From assembly GCA_019009955.1 (NCBI GenBank), contig CM032229.1, positions 150,335,501-150,399,500 on the forward strand: a stretch of 64,000 nucleotides of DNA, read 5' to 3'. How positions within the stretch are numbered: position 1 is the first letter of the stretch; every line of letters begins with the position of its first letter. Shown here in pieces: positions 1 to 10,806 of this stretch. This stretch comes from Riptortus pedestris (lineage: Eukaryota > Arthropoda > Insecta > Hemiptera > Alydidae). A model generated the notes under the pieces. It was not told the origin of the DNA. It was given only the letters and a program-made list of their open reading frames with translations, and did no database searches. Made by a program: the position numbers and the translations under genes.

Positions 1-75
1 GAAGTCGTCACTCTAGGTTAACCATGTGAGATTAAAGAGGACTCTTTAACTCACATGGCTAACCTGAGCCCCATA
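1..75 (-). repeat. tRNA-derived SINE, head fragment cut by the window edge
   Basis: Read on the minus strand, this is the 5' tRNA-like head of the SINE family described in full at 53356. It ends at the same GGGGCTCAGGTTAGCC motif (positions about 60-75) and carries the paired blocks around 'CTCACATGGTTAACC'. The B box would lie at or beyond base 1, so the copy continues off the left edge. No coding content. Confidence 0.75.
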
Positions 76-77
76 TT

Positions 78-343
78 TTAATGGATATAAAGAAGAAATT
101 GGAAAGAGATAAGTACAATAGTACTCGTCGTAGTTGTGGGACCACGGAGACTCTTTTCGTATTTCTTTTGTAGTGGAACTGCGGTTTTGCGGGGTGTCGC
201 TATACGGAATTATAAAAAATCAATTTGTCTCACGCTGAAGCCATAACCCAAACAAACGACCGGACAATAAAAGCGACAGCCTATAGTGGTTTAGATGCGG
301 AAGGGGGTATATAGGAGCGCAGTAAAGCACGACAATGCACAAT

Positions 344-384
<41 letters not shown>

Positions 385-980
385 TGTGTGAGAGAGAGAG
401 AGCATCTAGCCAAGTCCTTCCTCCGCCTCGGAGCCTACAATAAGTGCGTCTAGGGGACGTGTAGGGGTTGTTCCGACCTCGCTCGGGGGGTTATAAAAAC
501 AAGAAAGTAAAAGCAATAAAGTGGCTCTGTTTAGTGTCTGAAGGGAGTGTACCTTACATTGAATACTGTATTCGGTCTCCAGTTGCTCCCGGACCGGGCG
601 GTACTACCCCCACCCCAACAATACAAATACATTTATTTCGCAGAGGAATACCACGACGTTTATTTTAGGAGCTTTTATAAGGCAATCCCTTCTCCTCTCC
701 CCAGATCCCCTTTACGTTCTTTTTCCCCCTTCGGACTCGATTTCTTATTTTTTAGGTTTTTTTTTAATGTATTTTTTCCAGAGTCATTTTTGCTTTTAAA
801 CTCATTCAAAGACGACAATATTCCATCGTCCATAAAGTCCCGGGCCTACAAAGAAATTTTTTTTAAATACGAACAACCTATCAACGATGCCTTACCGACG
901 TAAAAATCCTCTTGGTTGAAATATATATTATAGTAGAAAATCTCAGGTTTGCTTTGACGTGGAAGAATCCTTGATCAAGT
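78..980. other. No gene recognised; GA microsatellite and mixed unique DNA
   Basis: A GA dinucleotide tract occupies about 350-402 and is interrupted by a short TG run. The peptide reading of this tract is a pure Ser-Leu-His repeat and is not a gene. From about 420 to 730 the DNA is less AT-rich. An open frame of 118 codons (547-903, plus) begins there but its carboxy half is poly-Phe from T runs and resembles no family I know. Confidence 0.5.
350..402. repeat. (GA)n microsatellite
   Basis: AG repeats run across this interval with one GTGTGTGTG interruption near 383-390. The mixed GA/TG structure is common for long arthropod dinucleotide arrays. Confidence 0.9.
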
Positions 981-1209
981 AATAATATTTATTTATATTA
1001 ACCTCCACTTTTTGAAACTAAGGCTAATTGGGACGGGTTATATACAGGTTACCACCCTTTCCTAGCGAGGGTGAGACTAAGGATTTTATTTAATGAATTC
1101 CGTCACTAATTAAATTCCTGTTGCCCGGGCGGGAATCGAACTCGCCTCTCAAGGTTTAGCATGCAAGATTAAGGACAACGCCTTAACTCACATGGTTAAT
1201 CTGAGCCCC
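981..1209 (-). repeat. tRNA-derived SINE, near full-length
   Basis: On the minus strand the copy begins with a GGGGCTCAG-type head (near 1209), passes a B box seen in plus orientation as GGGAATCGAACTCGCC (about 1131-1146), and continues through the family body to a tail of AT-rich ATTA/TTTA repeats at 981-1000. The body blocks match the copies at 15050, 43666 and 53356. The tail suggests LINE-assisted retroposition. I could not find a clear target-site duplication, so this is probably an older insertion. Confidence 0.85.
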
Positions 1210-3449
1210 TCATCTAGAGTATACCCCTCATATGAGATGTATTATTTAATTTCAGCTGTGCCTAAAATCATCTCTTCTTGGTTGCTATGGAGCTCATGTA
1301 TTTGCTCTCGTCGTGTGATGTATTCTTAAATATCAGCTGTACTTAATATCATCTGTAACTCAGTTGCTCCTGGGTTCCAATATAGTTAGCCTTCTTGTTA
1401 ATTGTTATTTAAAATGAAATAATGTTTTCCGCTTTATTCCACCAATCTCTGCTGTAGTTACAACATTAGATCAAAGAGAACAGATCAAATATTGCCGACA
1501 ACTTCGGAAAAGGGTTAATAATAAAACATTTCAACATGGAACAATCCGTGCTTAGAAGCTATTAACGGATCAGTTTCAAATTTGATTACAGTATCATTCC
1601 AGACACTCTGTCTAAATCTGGAAGGATTCCCTGAATTCTATAGGAGACATAAGAGGTGTGAACAGGAGTAGAGAGGGTGTAAGGGTTATTGTCTCGAGTT
1701 CCGGTTTGGGCCCTCGACAACAAAACTCCTTTTTTCCGGCATAAGGCTTTTCTTCTCGGGCCCGGCAGGGAATATCATCCGCCCAATAATAACCCCCCCC
1801 CCTCACTATTCCCTTCATTCTCTTCCCATGGCTATCCTACGTCAATCTCTGTCAGTATTTTACAGCTGACCTTAGATGACATTAACATTGTCTGCTACCT
1901 TTATAAGTGGCAAGAAAGCTCTCGGAATGACTAAAACAACGAATTCATTGACTGTTTGCCACAAAGCCACGTCCAAACACTAGCTCCATCATTATCATAT
2001 CGCTAATACCTATAACTCCATCATCAGTGCCCTCTTCACAAAGATGTGACAGGATCCAAGGATTCCCTGTGACTGGGAGTTAAGGAAGGAAGCGTTTTTT
2101 CTTACCTGACCTATCAGAGACTTCCTGAAAGTTTCGTGTCTCAGGGTCTAAGAAAAATAAGCCCATTTCACGCTGGGAGGAATAGTAAATTTAAGGTATA
2201 TATGAAGTATTTATCGATAACGTTCCATAAAAACGAGTAAAACTAGAACTACGTTTAAATATATGCAACAAAAATTGTATGTAATAAGCTGATTAACAAG
2301 ATTAAATGTTTAACATTCCTCGAACCTGGCGCATAATAATAGAGATACTTAGGATTTTATAAGTTACATCACTAAACTGCCACTCAAAAAAAAAGACATA
2401 TATTTGCGGGTCTTGGCACTGCCAAGAAACGTTTTTCTAGTATACTATTGTATATATAAATTTGATAGAACTTCATTTTTGTCTCCTGCTGCCTATGACC
2501 GGCTAACATTTGAAAAGTGTTTTGAAAACTCGATTTGGGACACATCATTAGGACAGGGAAATGTGCTAAATGATAATGTTGGTTATTAGCCATTGCACAA
2601 TAGCATAATGGTACATTAAGGACATTTGACGGGGAAACCGAAGGTAACAAGTTGGTAGTGATAGTAGCTTTTCTCTTTCACAGTGATGTTTATTTCTGTA
2701 ATACGTTTTCAAAGAAGCATTGTTACCATCATCAGAAATATATAAATGATAACAGTATTTCAGCTCTTGACAACAGTCCGAATCTATTCCAATACCAAAA
2801 TCAAGGAGGACGTTTTACCAGCCTAAGTAATGAAAATTATATAATTCTTTTATTTATTTTTTAATCGACCTTCACGTTAAAGAGAATTAAATAGAGAGAA
2901 GAAAGAGAAAACACCGTAAACAGTTTCATGATACTTCCATTCATTATTGCTGAGTTATATGGGATCTCAATGTCCTTCCTCGCCCAATAACAGTAATAAA
3001 GGTTATTGACTATGAACGCTTTGTTAAAATGCATAAAAGAGATTAATATAGCACATGACTGGTAGGCTATTACGTGTTCCTCCTGTGAGACAAGGATACA
3101 TTCTGAGTCATTGTGAGTAATACCAATAACGTCATTCTATTCATTATTTAACGCTGCCATCTTGATATCACGGAATGCATTTTTCACATTGATACACACA
3201 GTGAACTAACTGTGTGAAAGCCAGAAAAATTAAGGGCCTCCTCACTGCAAAATTTCGATAAATTGTTAATATCATCAAGTGGTCAGCAATCACAGATGTC
3301 TACCTTTATAAGTTTTGAACAAGCCTCCAGACATCCTCCTGCTCGTGTATTCTTGTTACGGCAATTTTTTTCAGTGTCCATTATTAAAATTTTCACCAAT
3401 CGATATAATAATGATTTTAGCATTCGTTTTGTATCCTCAACGTTTAGAT
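1210..3449. other. No gene recognised; includes a GC-rich patch at 1620-1860
   Basis: The segment is mostly unique AT-rich DNA. Positions 1620-1860 are richer in GC, with a run of nine C residues near 1794, and open in two overlapping frames on opposite strands (1612-1818 minus and 1689-1934 plus). Neither frame looks like a protein family. I see no repeats or RNA genes in the rest. Confidence 0.5.
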
Positions 3450-3978
3450 ATTTATTTATTTATGTGTGTTGCAATTAGAGCGATTCACACTTCTCATATT
3501 ATAAAACTGGAAGTTGGTATAGCCACCTTATAACAAAAGAAAAATATGTTAAAATATCTATAGTCGTAGGTCGGCACGGTTACATTTTCTCCAGTGTATA
3601 TTAATGGTAGCAGATTCTAATTTTTTAAATTAAGGTTTGGTAAAAGTTTTAAATGTTGTTGAAAAGATGTGTCTGTTGGAGGTGTTTCATGATTGTCGCG
3701 ATATTTTGGCTGTTGTCGTGTAATAGATCTGACAAGTTGGTAGGTAATTTCTTGTCAGTTATTAGTCTGCAGTCTGTATGTATGTGTTTGATAGTTAGTC
3801 TTGTATTGCACTGTGTACATAAAGGTGGTTCAGTCCTAGACATGATATGTCAGAGTGTTATCCGTGAACGGCCATGTCTCAACCGAGGTAGGACTACTTC
3901 TTCTCTTCTTATGTCCCGATCTAGATATTTGTAGTTTTTAGTATTCTTGGTGATTGTACAAGTTCATTAGTAATTTAA
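3450..3978 (-). mobile_element. 5'-truncated non-LTR retrotransposon, 3' end (I-like, family 1)
   Basis: Read on the minus strand the segment runs from an RNase H-type carboxy-terminal coding tail through a 3' UTR of about 200 bp to a tail of AAAT repeats (3450-3462 on the plus strand). The 3' UTR recurs at 8672-8880, and its last 45 bp recur at 58072. The truncation near 3978 and the short simple-repeat tail are typical of target-primed reverse transcription. The coding tail is described as a separate entry. I-clade assignment is an inference from the RNase H tail. Loa- or R1-like clades remain possible. Confidence 0.75.
3649..3961 (-). pseudogene. ORF2 carboxy-terminal tail (RNase H plus Cys/His motif), broken
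   Basis: The minus-strand reading contains REEVVLPRLRHGRSRIT, then a TGA stop at 3850-3852, then MSRTEPPLCTQCNTRLTIKH followed by IHTDC. This 'RLR.GR.R.T ... EPP.C..C...LT..HI...C' pattern marks the end of the RNase H region in insect non-LTR retrotransposon polyproteins. The stop falls where a Ser/Tyr-type residue pair would be expected. The frame ends naturally at 3649. Only about 100 codons of a protein normally near 1000 residues are present, so this is a dead fragment. Family recognition is firm and clade is not. Confidence 0.75.
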
Positions 3979-4973
3979 TGTCCTGTTGTTGCATTTATAG
4001 ACTAAACAAGGAATAGTTCCCGTGAAGAGAAAATTCTCATTTACACTAACAAGAGGATGAAGGAAACCTCAAGGGCTTGTGGTGATTTCCCGGTTTCTTC
4101 TGCCTACACCAATAGAGTCATTTCAAAGACCATTTTATTAATAAAGTAAAATGGAGAAAGTTTCACTGGAAGCCATAGTTTTTAGAGAGCCATTCCTCCG
4201 TAGCCCGCCGTATACATAATCTGGATAATGATGGAAAAAGCCAATATGTGTATGTATACAATAACGTTTATGTAGCCTCCAGTGGCATATCCCCGCTTAC
4301 ATGTTTATAGTATTAAGTTGGTTTATATAATATTCCACCAAAATATGTGTTCAGAAGTTTTTTTTTTTTTCTTTCCGGCAAAATGCAATATACACCTTTG
4401 CACATTAAACAAAGTTTCAGATGATTATTACTTTTGTTTAATCACATTAATGTTCTTAGTGAAATGTACGTCATTACAAGTGGTATTTACTTTAAATGGA
4501 CTATTTTTTGCTCCTTTCGTTACGACCGCTAAAGACGGCCTTTGGAGTTTTGAGATATGAGACACACTAAAACCCATGATTTGCTGTATGTAGGTGGTCT
4601 GCTTGGCAGGGCTCGCTTGCGTAAATTTAACTTTAATAGCCTTCCGTAATAGTTTGGGTAGAACTAAACCCCAGAATAGTCCGTTGCCAAGGAACTTTCA
4701 AATGTGGAAACTTCAAGGCTCATTGTTATGGCCCTAAACTGATTGAAGAAACATTCTTTTTTCGTCTGGTCTTTACTTGGGCCTGTAATCTAGTGAAAAG
4801 CAAGAGATTTCTGGTTAATTTTCATCTCTTAGAACAGAAGTGTAATTGGAACGGAAATGAGTCTGGAAAAGAGCCATCGAACCTAAATACGGTCCACATT
4901 ATAGCACATATAGCACTCTTTATTCCTTGTAGATAAATCACTTTCAACCTGGATTTGTCATATTATTATTTCC
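3979..4973. other. No gene recognised
   Basis: Unique AT-rich DNA with a T run near 4359-4370. An open frame of 92 codons (4282-4560, plus) is rich in Phe, Leu and Cys and resembles nothing I know. No repeat family detected. Confidence 0.5.
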
Positions 4974-5140
4974 GAAGAGATTTCTTATAAGGAAAGTCAG
5001 CTTTTGAGGTTGTACTCATATAACGAGATTTTTCAAATGCTCATTGAACCCACTTTTATTATGGACATATACTTTATGTCCATAATAAAAGACATATTTG
5101 TCTGATTAGGTCCTGAAACCGGTTTTTAAACATTTCAAGT
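4974..5140 (+). mobile_element. Helentron/HINE-like element, degenerate fragment
   Basis: The block GAGGTTGTACTCATATAACG (about 5025) and the preceding GATTTC...GAAAGTC arms match the 5' end of the better copies at 6729 and 49162. The later TTTGTCTG and TTTTTAAAC blocks keep the same order. A 17-bp perfect hairpin (5053-5091) sits where the family normally has its internal microsatellite slot. The copy is strongly diverged, with no 3' hairpin. Confidence 0.6.
5053..5091. repeat. Perfect 17-bp inverted repeat with 5-nt loop
   Basis: CTTTTATTATGGACATA at 5053-5069 is followed by TACTT and then by its exact reverse complement at 5075-5091. It lies inside the degenerate HINE-like copy. A transcript would form a stable AU-rich hairpin, but no promoter or terminator role is implied in animal DNA. 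Confidence 0.85.
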
Positions 5141-6728
5141 ACCTTAATGGCCCAAATCAAAACAGGAAAAATAAGAATTAAGGGAAAGACAAATTTTTCT
5201 GATATTTTCTAGCAATACAAACTTTGATATCATTAATCATATTTATTTAATTATTTCCAGCAATTGTTCATATATTTTTCTATACCTGGAATGTGTTTTC
5301 TTTTTTCGTTTGACCATCGTGAATCTCCCCATCTTACTCATGGAGTTTGCATTAATTTATAACTTAATATTTCATGTCCAACTTAAATTTTAAAGTCCTG
5401 TTACATAGTCAGTTGTTATGTCAGACTAATCCGAAGCTATTAATTTTTTAATCAATTGCCAAACTGAAAATCAAGAAGGAAGATTAAGTCAAAACCATCA
5501 TGTCCTGGTCATATTATTTAATCAACTTTAGCCCATCCTAGGGCCCAGTTTGAAAGATTGAAACGAAATGTTTACTATTTCTGAGTAATTGTAGCTAAAA
5601 TACTTGTCAGCTAAAGTAGCTTTAACGTAAAGTATCTTTCCACACGTAACGCAGTGACAATAAATAAACGTAAACACCGAAACCTATCCACAAAATAAGT
5701 ATAATTCTCTAAATGCCTAATAACTGACATTCAAATCATTAAAAGCATTGCGGGAAAAAAAGATTAAGAAATATTCACAGTCTCTGGGATTTATTTCCCC
5801 GTCTATAGACTAGTTACGATGATAATCAGAATACAAATCATCCTCAAAAATGATTCTCGCAATATTAATAGATCCACATATTGTGAAACGCATCATATCC
5901 TCCTCATACAGATTGATGTTCTAAGGTATGAAGAAATCGCAGAACTGCTAGCACGTTTTGTGCAATGCCTGCCACGTTCTGACCCCAATATTTCACCACG
6001 AACTTTTAAATAGAAATGTGATATTCCTCCGCATAAAGCATATATTAATTCTGACAAAATTTAATTCGAATTTATGGCTTGCAAAATAAATATTACAAAA
6101 TTAAATGCAATTAAAGCCTCTGTCACAATAACGAGTGAATGACTAGGCTCAGTAATTCACGGTTTTAGATGTGAGGCTATGGCGGGACTTTGTACTTGAG
6201 CAAAATTTGAAATATTTAAATAATTAACACCTTCATTCTCACACTATAGTGGGTACCGGATGATAAAACAATAAGCTCAAGGACTTTTACTGCTATAGAA
6301 CAATTAGAGTATGACAAAGCTGATTCTAACTCGTCTGAACACGGGTGACTATTGTCAGTTCATTCAGAAATATCAGGCAAAAAGGTGAACAGGCAGTAGA
6401 AACAAAGCGATTATGGACGCCAACTCATTGATAGTTGAAACAATAGCATTTGGAAAACTTGATGTTGCACGGCAAGGGTGAAATTTGCAAGGAACGTATA
6501 TAAAACTACCTAGTACAGCGACATGTTAAAAATATTCACTAAACAGGGCGTCAGTCTGTTTTGAAATACTCTTCCAAAGAATAAATGTTACATTTTTTAC
6601 TAATTAGTGGTGAATTAAACTTTTCCTTAGATACTCTTACTGTGAAAAAGTATCGCAAGATTTTATGAGTTTTTGACGAATATGAAAGGTTATTTGATGT
6701 ATAGAGCTCTTCACCTAAGTCTGGTTTG
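5141..6728. other. No gene recognised
   Basis: Unique AT-rich DNA. No open frame of interest, no tandem repeat and no match to the repeat families found elsewhere in the window. Confidence 0.5.
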
Positions 6729-7336
6729 ATATTAGCAGATTTCGATATTAGCAGATTTTCCTTAAGGGAAATCAGCTATTGAGGTCATACTCATAACGCG
6801 ATTTTCGAAAAATTTCTTCAAAAGTCCATCGATCCAACCCAGGAAATGATGAAAAAGAGGTCCGTTCAAAATTATAAATATTTGTCTGTTTACGCACTAT
6901 CGGTCGAAATTTTTGTTTGATCGTTACCAAACTCGATTTTAAACGTTTTATGCAAAAAGACAGATTAAGTTCGTTAATAGCTGAAATCGGACCAGTGGGA
7001 GGGGGTGGGTTTTAGAGCGGGGATTTTCGAAAATTCGAAATGTCTCTATTACCATACGTCGGATCAAAAAATTGCAGAGAACCAATCTTATCGCTTGAAC
7101 TATAAATATTGTTCTATACGTTTATTCTCTATCTTGAATATTAACCGAGATATTTGCATTTGTATTAATTGTAACGGACAAAATGAGATCGGCTAACTTC
7201 GGGTCTAGTCGTGAGTTTCCGTCAAAAGCTAGTTCGGCCGTTTCCGTAACTGTTCGACTCTCGTGAAATTTCACTATTGTAAAACTTAAAGTGGGAAATC
7301 TGCTTAGTTTACGCAGCCCCTGCGTGACGGACTTTT
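6729..7336 (+). mobile_element. Helentron/HINE-like element, both ends present (about 608 bp)
   Basis: The 5' end reads TTAGCAGATTTT and continues into a near-palindrome at 6754-6773. The 3' side has GGGAAATCTGCTTA (reverse complement of the 5' end), then ACGCAGCCCCTGCGT (7311-7325), a 6-bp hairpin with a CCC loop, and ends GTGACGGACTTTT. The inverted repeats are at the very 5' end but about 27 bp inside the 3' end. This asymmetric subterminal layout with a terminal hairpin is described for Helentron-associated elements (HINE, including Drosophila DINE-1/INE-1). There is no Rep or helicase coding, so it is non-autonomous. The 5' terminus is duplicated in tandem (6729 and 6746). A foldback MITE is the alternative. 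Confidence 0.65.
7311..7325 (+). repeat. 3'-terminal GC hairpin of HINE-like element
   Basis: ACGCAG-CCC-CTGCGT forms a perfect 6-bp stem. It is followed by GACGGAC and T residues. The same hairpin occurs at 10819-10833 (minus) and 50073-50087 (plus), and is mutated in the copy ending at 23520. A hairpin near the 3' end is a hallmark of rolling-circle elements, where it acts as the replication terminator. Confidence 0.8.
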
Positions 7337-7340
7337 ATAT

Positions 7341-8671
7341 ATTTCTAACTGTTATGAAACATTGTTCTCAGCTATCATCCTCAAATAATTCAGCCTTCGG
7401 ATCAGACTGTCACATCAATTCCTATTAAATAAAGGGCCGGCTTCAATTTACTATATAACTACTATATATTGAATTATTCAGACGAATAATTTATATTAAA
7501 CGAGAAATGGGGAAAAGTCTTATAAATATGGAGGCTAATCAATTCACAGATGAAAAGGGGTCTAGAGATAAGAGATTGGCTCTGAGGTACTATCCTGGCA
7601 AAGGATACGAACCCTTTTGCCCTCAGCGATTGGAAGACAAATTCCTCAAAGGATAACTCCATCAAAGGCTTAGAGATCAAGGATCTTGAAATCTTTTGAC
7701 ACACAAACACTAAGAAATAAAACACAATCAAACTTATACAGCTTCTACAAAACAATCTAAAGTCTGGGAGCTTCCTTCGCGGAATAGGGGGTTCTGTGAT
7801 AAAAAACAAAAAAAAAAACAAGCTGGTTCTCTGCCATAAACAAACTGGGATGCCATAAACAATTTCTGCGGAAATGAAATGTTTTCCTTCAGAAAAGTAT
7901 GTCACGCAGTGAATTTACCCACGCACTGTCGCACAGAGAACAATGTTATTCTCTATATGTCCCTTAACAAGAATCCTATACAAACAACTTATGAAATCTA
8001 ATTAGGAAAGATGAAGATGACACGAGACATGCCGCCTTTAATTGGAAATAACTAAGACAAAGGAATGAAGGAAAAACGTCCATCAGTTCGGCTTTAAACT
8101 GTACTACTTCTCAGAGTTCTTCTCTCGCAGACCATCAATGCTGTTCTGTTTTTGTTGATGAGAATCCACCTTGAAATGTCATATTGACTATTGACTGCCT
8201 TCTATATTTGTACTGTGATCTCCCTGGAGTAGCTCTGTTGAATATCGGTGACTGTTGAACCTTATTAGATGTAGTCAAAATCATCTAAATGAATAAAAAA
8301 TTTATATCAGAAAAAATTAGGGCTCTGTAATGTCTAATTGCTTCTGATAAGCTATTGTCAAACTTGTTTAATTAATTTGTTTTTTATTGTTATTTCATTT
8401 TTTTTTAATTTCACTTATTAATTTTATTTATGATTATCTTATTTTAATATTTTATTTTATTATTATTATATTTTTTTATATTATTTTTGATTATATAGTT
8501 CATTAACATGTATATATTGTTAAATAAAAATGTATTTAAACATAATCATACATGTAATATGCCATGTGGCAATGGGACATGCATTCAAATAATTAACACC
8601 TCACAGGGTTACTATGAGGGGAAAAAAAAGAAAAAGATACTGTCAAAGTTTTAGAGCTAGCTATGATTTAT
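7341..8671. other. No gene recognised; 143-codon open frame is probably chance
   Basis: The minus-strand frame 7474-7905 is open for 143 codons, with a Phe/Leu/Ile-rich middle (SLFFFLFFITEPPIPRRK). It overlaps an A-tract (7801-7820) that explains the Phe run, and no family resemblance is visible. Positions 8370-8530 are extremely T/A-rich. No RNA gene or repeat family is seen. Confidence 0.45.
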
Positions 8672-8945
8672 TTATTTAGGTGTGTCGCAATTTTAGCGAT
8701 TCACACTTCTAATATGATAAAGCTTAAAGTTGGTATAGCCACCTTATAACAAAAGAAATATATGGTAAAATATCTACAGTCGTAGGTCGCAAGGCACCGT
8801 TACATTTTCTCCAGTGTATATTAAAGAAAGCAGATTCTAAATCTTTAAGTTAAGGTTCGATAAACGTTTTAAATGTAGTTGAAAAGTGTCTGTTGGAGGT
8901 GTTTCATGATTGTCGCGACGTATGGGCTGTTATCAATGTTTAGTC
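8672..8945 (-). mobile_element. Non-LTR retrotransposon 3' end (I-like, family 1), second copy
   Basis: This copy matches 3450-3720 closely: TTTATTTATTTA tail, the blocks around CACACTTCT and GGTATAGCCACCTTATAAC, CTCCAGTGTATATTAA, and the last codons of the coding tail (GTGTCTGTTGGAGGTGTTTC on the plus strand). Similarity stops near 8940, where unrelated sequence begins, so the element is 5'-truncated even more severely than the first copy. Insertions and deletions relative to the first copy show both are old. Confidence 0.8.
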
Positions 8946-10264
8946 AAAATATTTTGTTTTGTTTTAGACTATTTGTTAAAGGCTTAGTTGTCCATTTGAG
9001 AGATATTAAAGAGGAATTGGTTAGTGCTGAAATTATTAAGAAAATAATTGAAGTTTTACCTCAATCCTCTTAAATATAAGCTACGGTTATTACTACAGGT
9101 AGCGGTATACATACTTGAAGAGATGCCTCCTTGATCCTTCGTATTTCTAAGACCTTGCACAAAGACCTTGTCTAAAAATTAGGCGAAGCTTTCACTTATT
9201 ATCAACTTGAAAATTAATTAAGTTAATAGCCCTCTTCTATAAGGATGTCGGCTATAATTTGATGAAGGCAAAAGGCGCTGGTAAGGATATTGTAATTCGA
9301 TAAAGGGGCAAAAAGGGGTAGATAAGGGTAATCATTTTTAGGAGGGAAGAAAGAGACGGAGAGTTTGGAGAGGGAGAGGGAAAGTTTGAATGTTGGAGAG
9401 TATGTTCTGGGGAGCTGAGAGTGGGAGGTCTTTGTAGGCCGATCAAAGCGCCATCTTCAAGTGGCCTAGCCACTTCCTTTCTTCGGAGCCGTACATATTC
9501 ATCTCAAATACGCCTACAAATAGGCGCATTATCACCGCCACAAAGCCTTACACGCCCTAGCAGTTTGTATATTTGTCCAGATGATTTTGGGGGCCAGTGC
9601 TTCTCAGCAATCTTCCCTTACCAAGGAACAAATCGCTCGAAACGATTTTTCTTTTGCAATTATACGTCATCCGCTATCAATGTCCTGGAAAATGATAACA
9701 CAGCTATATAAGATTAATGCTATGAGTCCGGAAGGCCACTTGGTAGAGAATGATTTTCTTCTTCAAAACATTTATTCATCCTCTCAACATGTTTCGCTTC
9801 ATATGAACCCTCTTCAGGTGATTTGCACAACACTGCCTGACATAACATCTTACGCTCAAAGAGCCTCATCAAAACTTGGACCTGGGGTAATTACTTAACC
9901 TGCGACCTACAGTAATAGCAATGTGCATTGCTTTTCTTATAATATAGGATTAGGATTAGGATTAATATGATTTGGGCAATCAACAACTAGGTTATTATGC
10001 CCTTTATAGTAGTATAATGCCGTTAACATGCCCCTGTTTTACTCTATGTCTTAAATAATATCAACTAATATATGGTAAATACCGCTCTTCTCATATCCTA
10101 AGGGTATTAAATTTACTAATTTTCTATGCAATTATTTCTTAACTAAATCTATAAATTCATATTTATTTATCTATATTTACTTTAAGGTGTGTACTAGCAA
10201 CACAAGTTACGTTGTGCCTATTTACACTTCTTACTACTGACTTAATATTATTAACTACCTTTAT
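8946..10264. other. No gene recognised; GC-richer patch 9350-9620 and a possible gag relic
   Basis: The plus frame ending at 9073 reads HLRDIKEELVSAEIIKKIIE then VLPQSS, which faintly recalls Copia-type gag (UBN2) helices ending in 'LP.S'. This is too short to claim. Positions 9350-9620 are less AT-rich and open in several frames on both strands without a recognisable product. TTAGGA repeats about four times near 9946-9963, a 6-mer unlike the insect telomere 5-mer. Positions 10160-10260 weakly resemble a family 1 LINE 3' end. Confidence 0.45.
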
Positions 10265-10397
10265 ATTTTTTTTTTTGTGCAAGTAATTAAAATCTGTTTA
10301 TCAAACACTTACTCATACACTTACTGCATTTTTTTCCAGTAAGTGTATGTAAGTGTGTGATAAATTGGTTTTAATTACTTGCAAAAATAAAAAAAAG
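10265..10397. mobile_element. Foldback (MITE-like) palindrome
   Basis: Two arms of about 60 bp (10265-10326 and 10337-10397) are inverted copies with roughly 85-90% identity, separated by a loop of about 10 nt. The arms contain AAGTAATTAAAA and its complement, plus CACTTACTG and its complement. TATA occurs on both flanks, which would fit a TA target duplication as in Tc1/mariner-derived MITEs. There is no coding capacity. A second copy elsewhere would be needed to prove transposition. Confidence 0.6.
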
Positions 10398-10806
10398 TAT
10401 ATGCATTAATTTACTTTTAAGTCATTTAATTGTAATATTGGCTAATTATAATGCCAGTTGAAAATATGTATTCTTATAATATGTAATGAAATGATTTTGA
10501 ACTTCAAATATATCTCAAGATTATAGCTGATACAGGCTTGGAACGAGGAGTTTTTATTTGCTTATTTTCATATAAGAGCTCTTTGAATCTGACTTAGATA
10601 CGTCATTTAAAAATGTCCAGCGATATACCATCCATTATTTGTCAGATGGGATCATAAGATGTCTTTATGGTCGGCATTCTCAAACGCTTTAAGAATAGAA
10701 TCCCTTTCTCTTTGGTATATTTAAGTCTATGATCTTTTTCTAAAAGAGGAAAGGTTAAATTGCATTCTAGTTTTGCCGACTTGTTTAGCTTGAGGCCGAA
10801 ATTGTA
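10398..10806. other. No gene recognised
   Basis: Unique AT-rich DNA between the foldback palindrome and the HINE-like element. Nothing else is visible. Confidence 0.5.

Noticed and set aside
7474..7905. 143-codon minus frame as a membrane protein
   Set aside because: The hydrophobic stretch comes from an A/T homopolymer. No conserved motif, start context or neighbouring exon supports it.
9946..9965. TTAGGA-like repeats as an internal telomere tract
   Set aside because: The unit is a 6-mer repeated about four times, and the arthropod telomere unit is the 5-mer TTAGG. The tract is too short and out of register.
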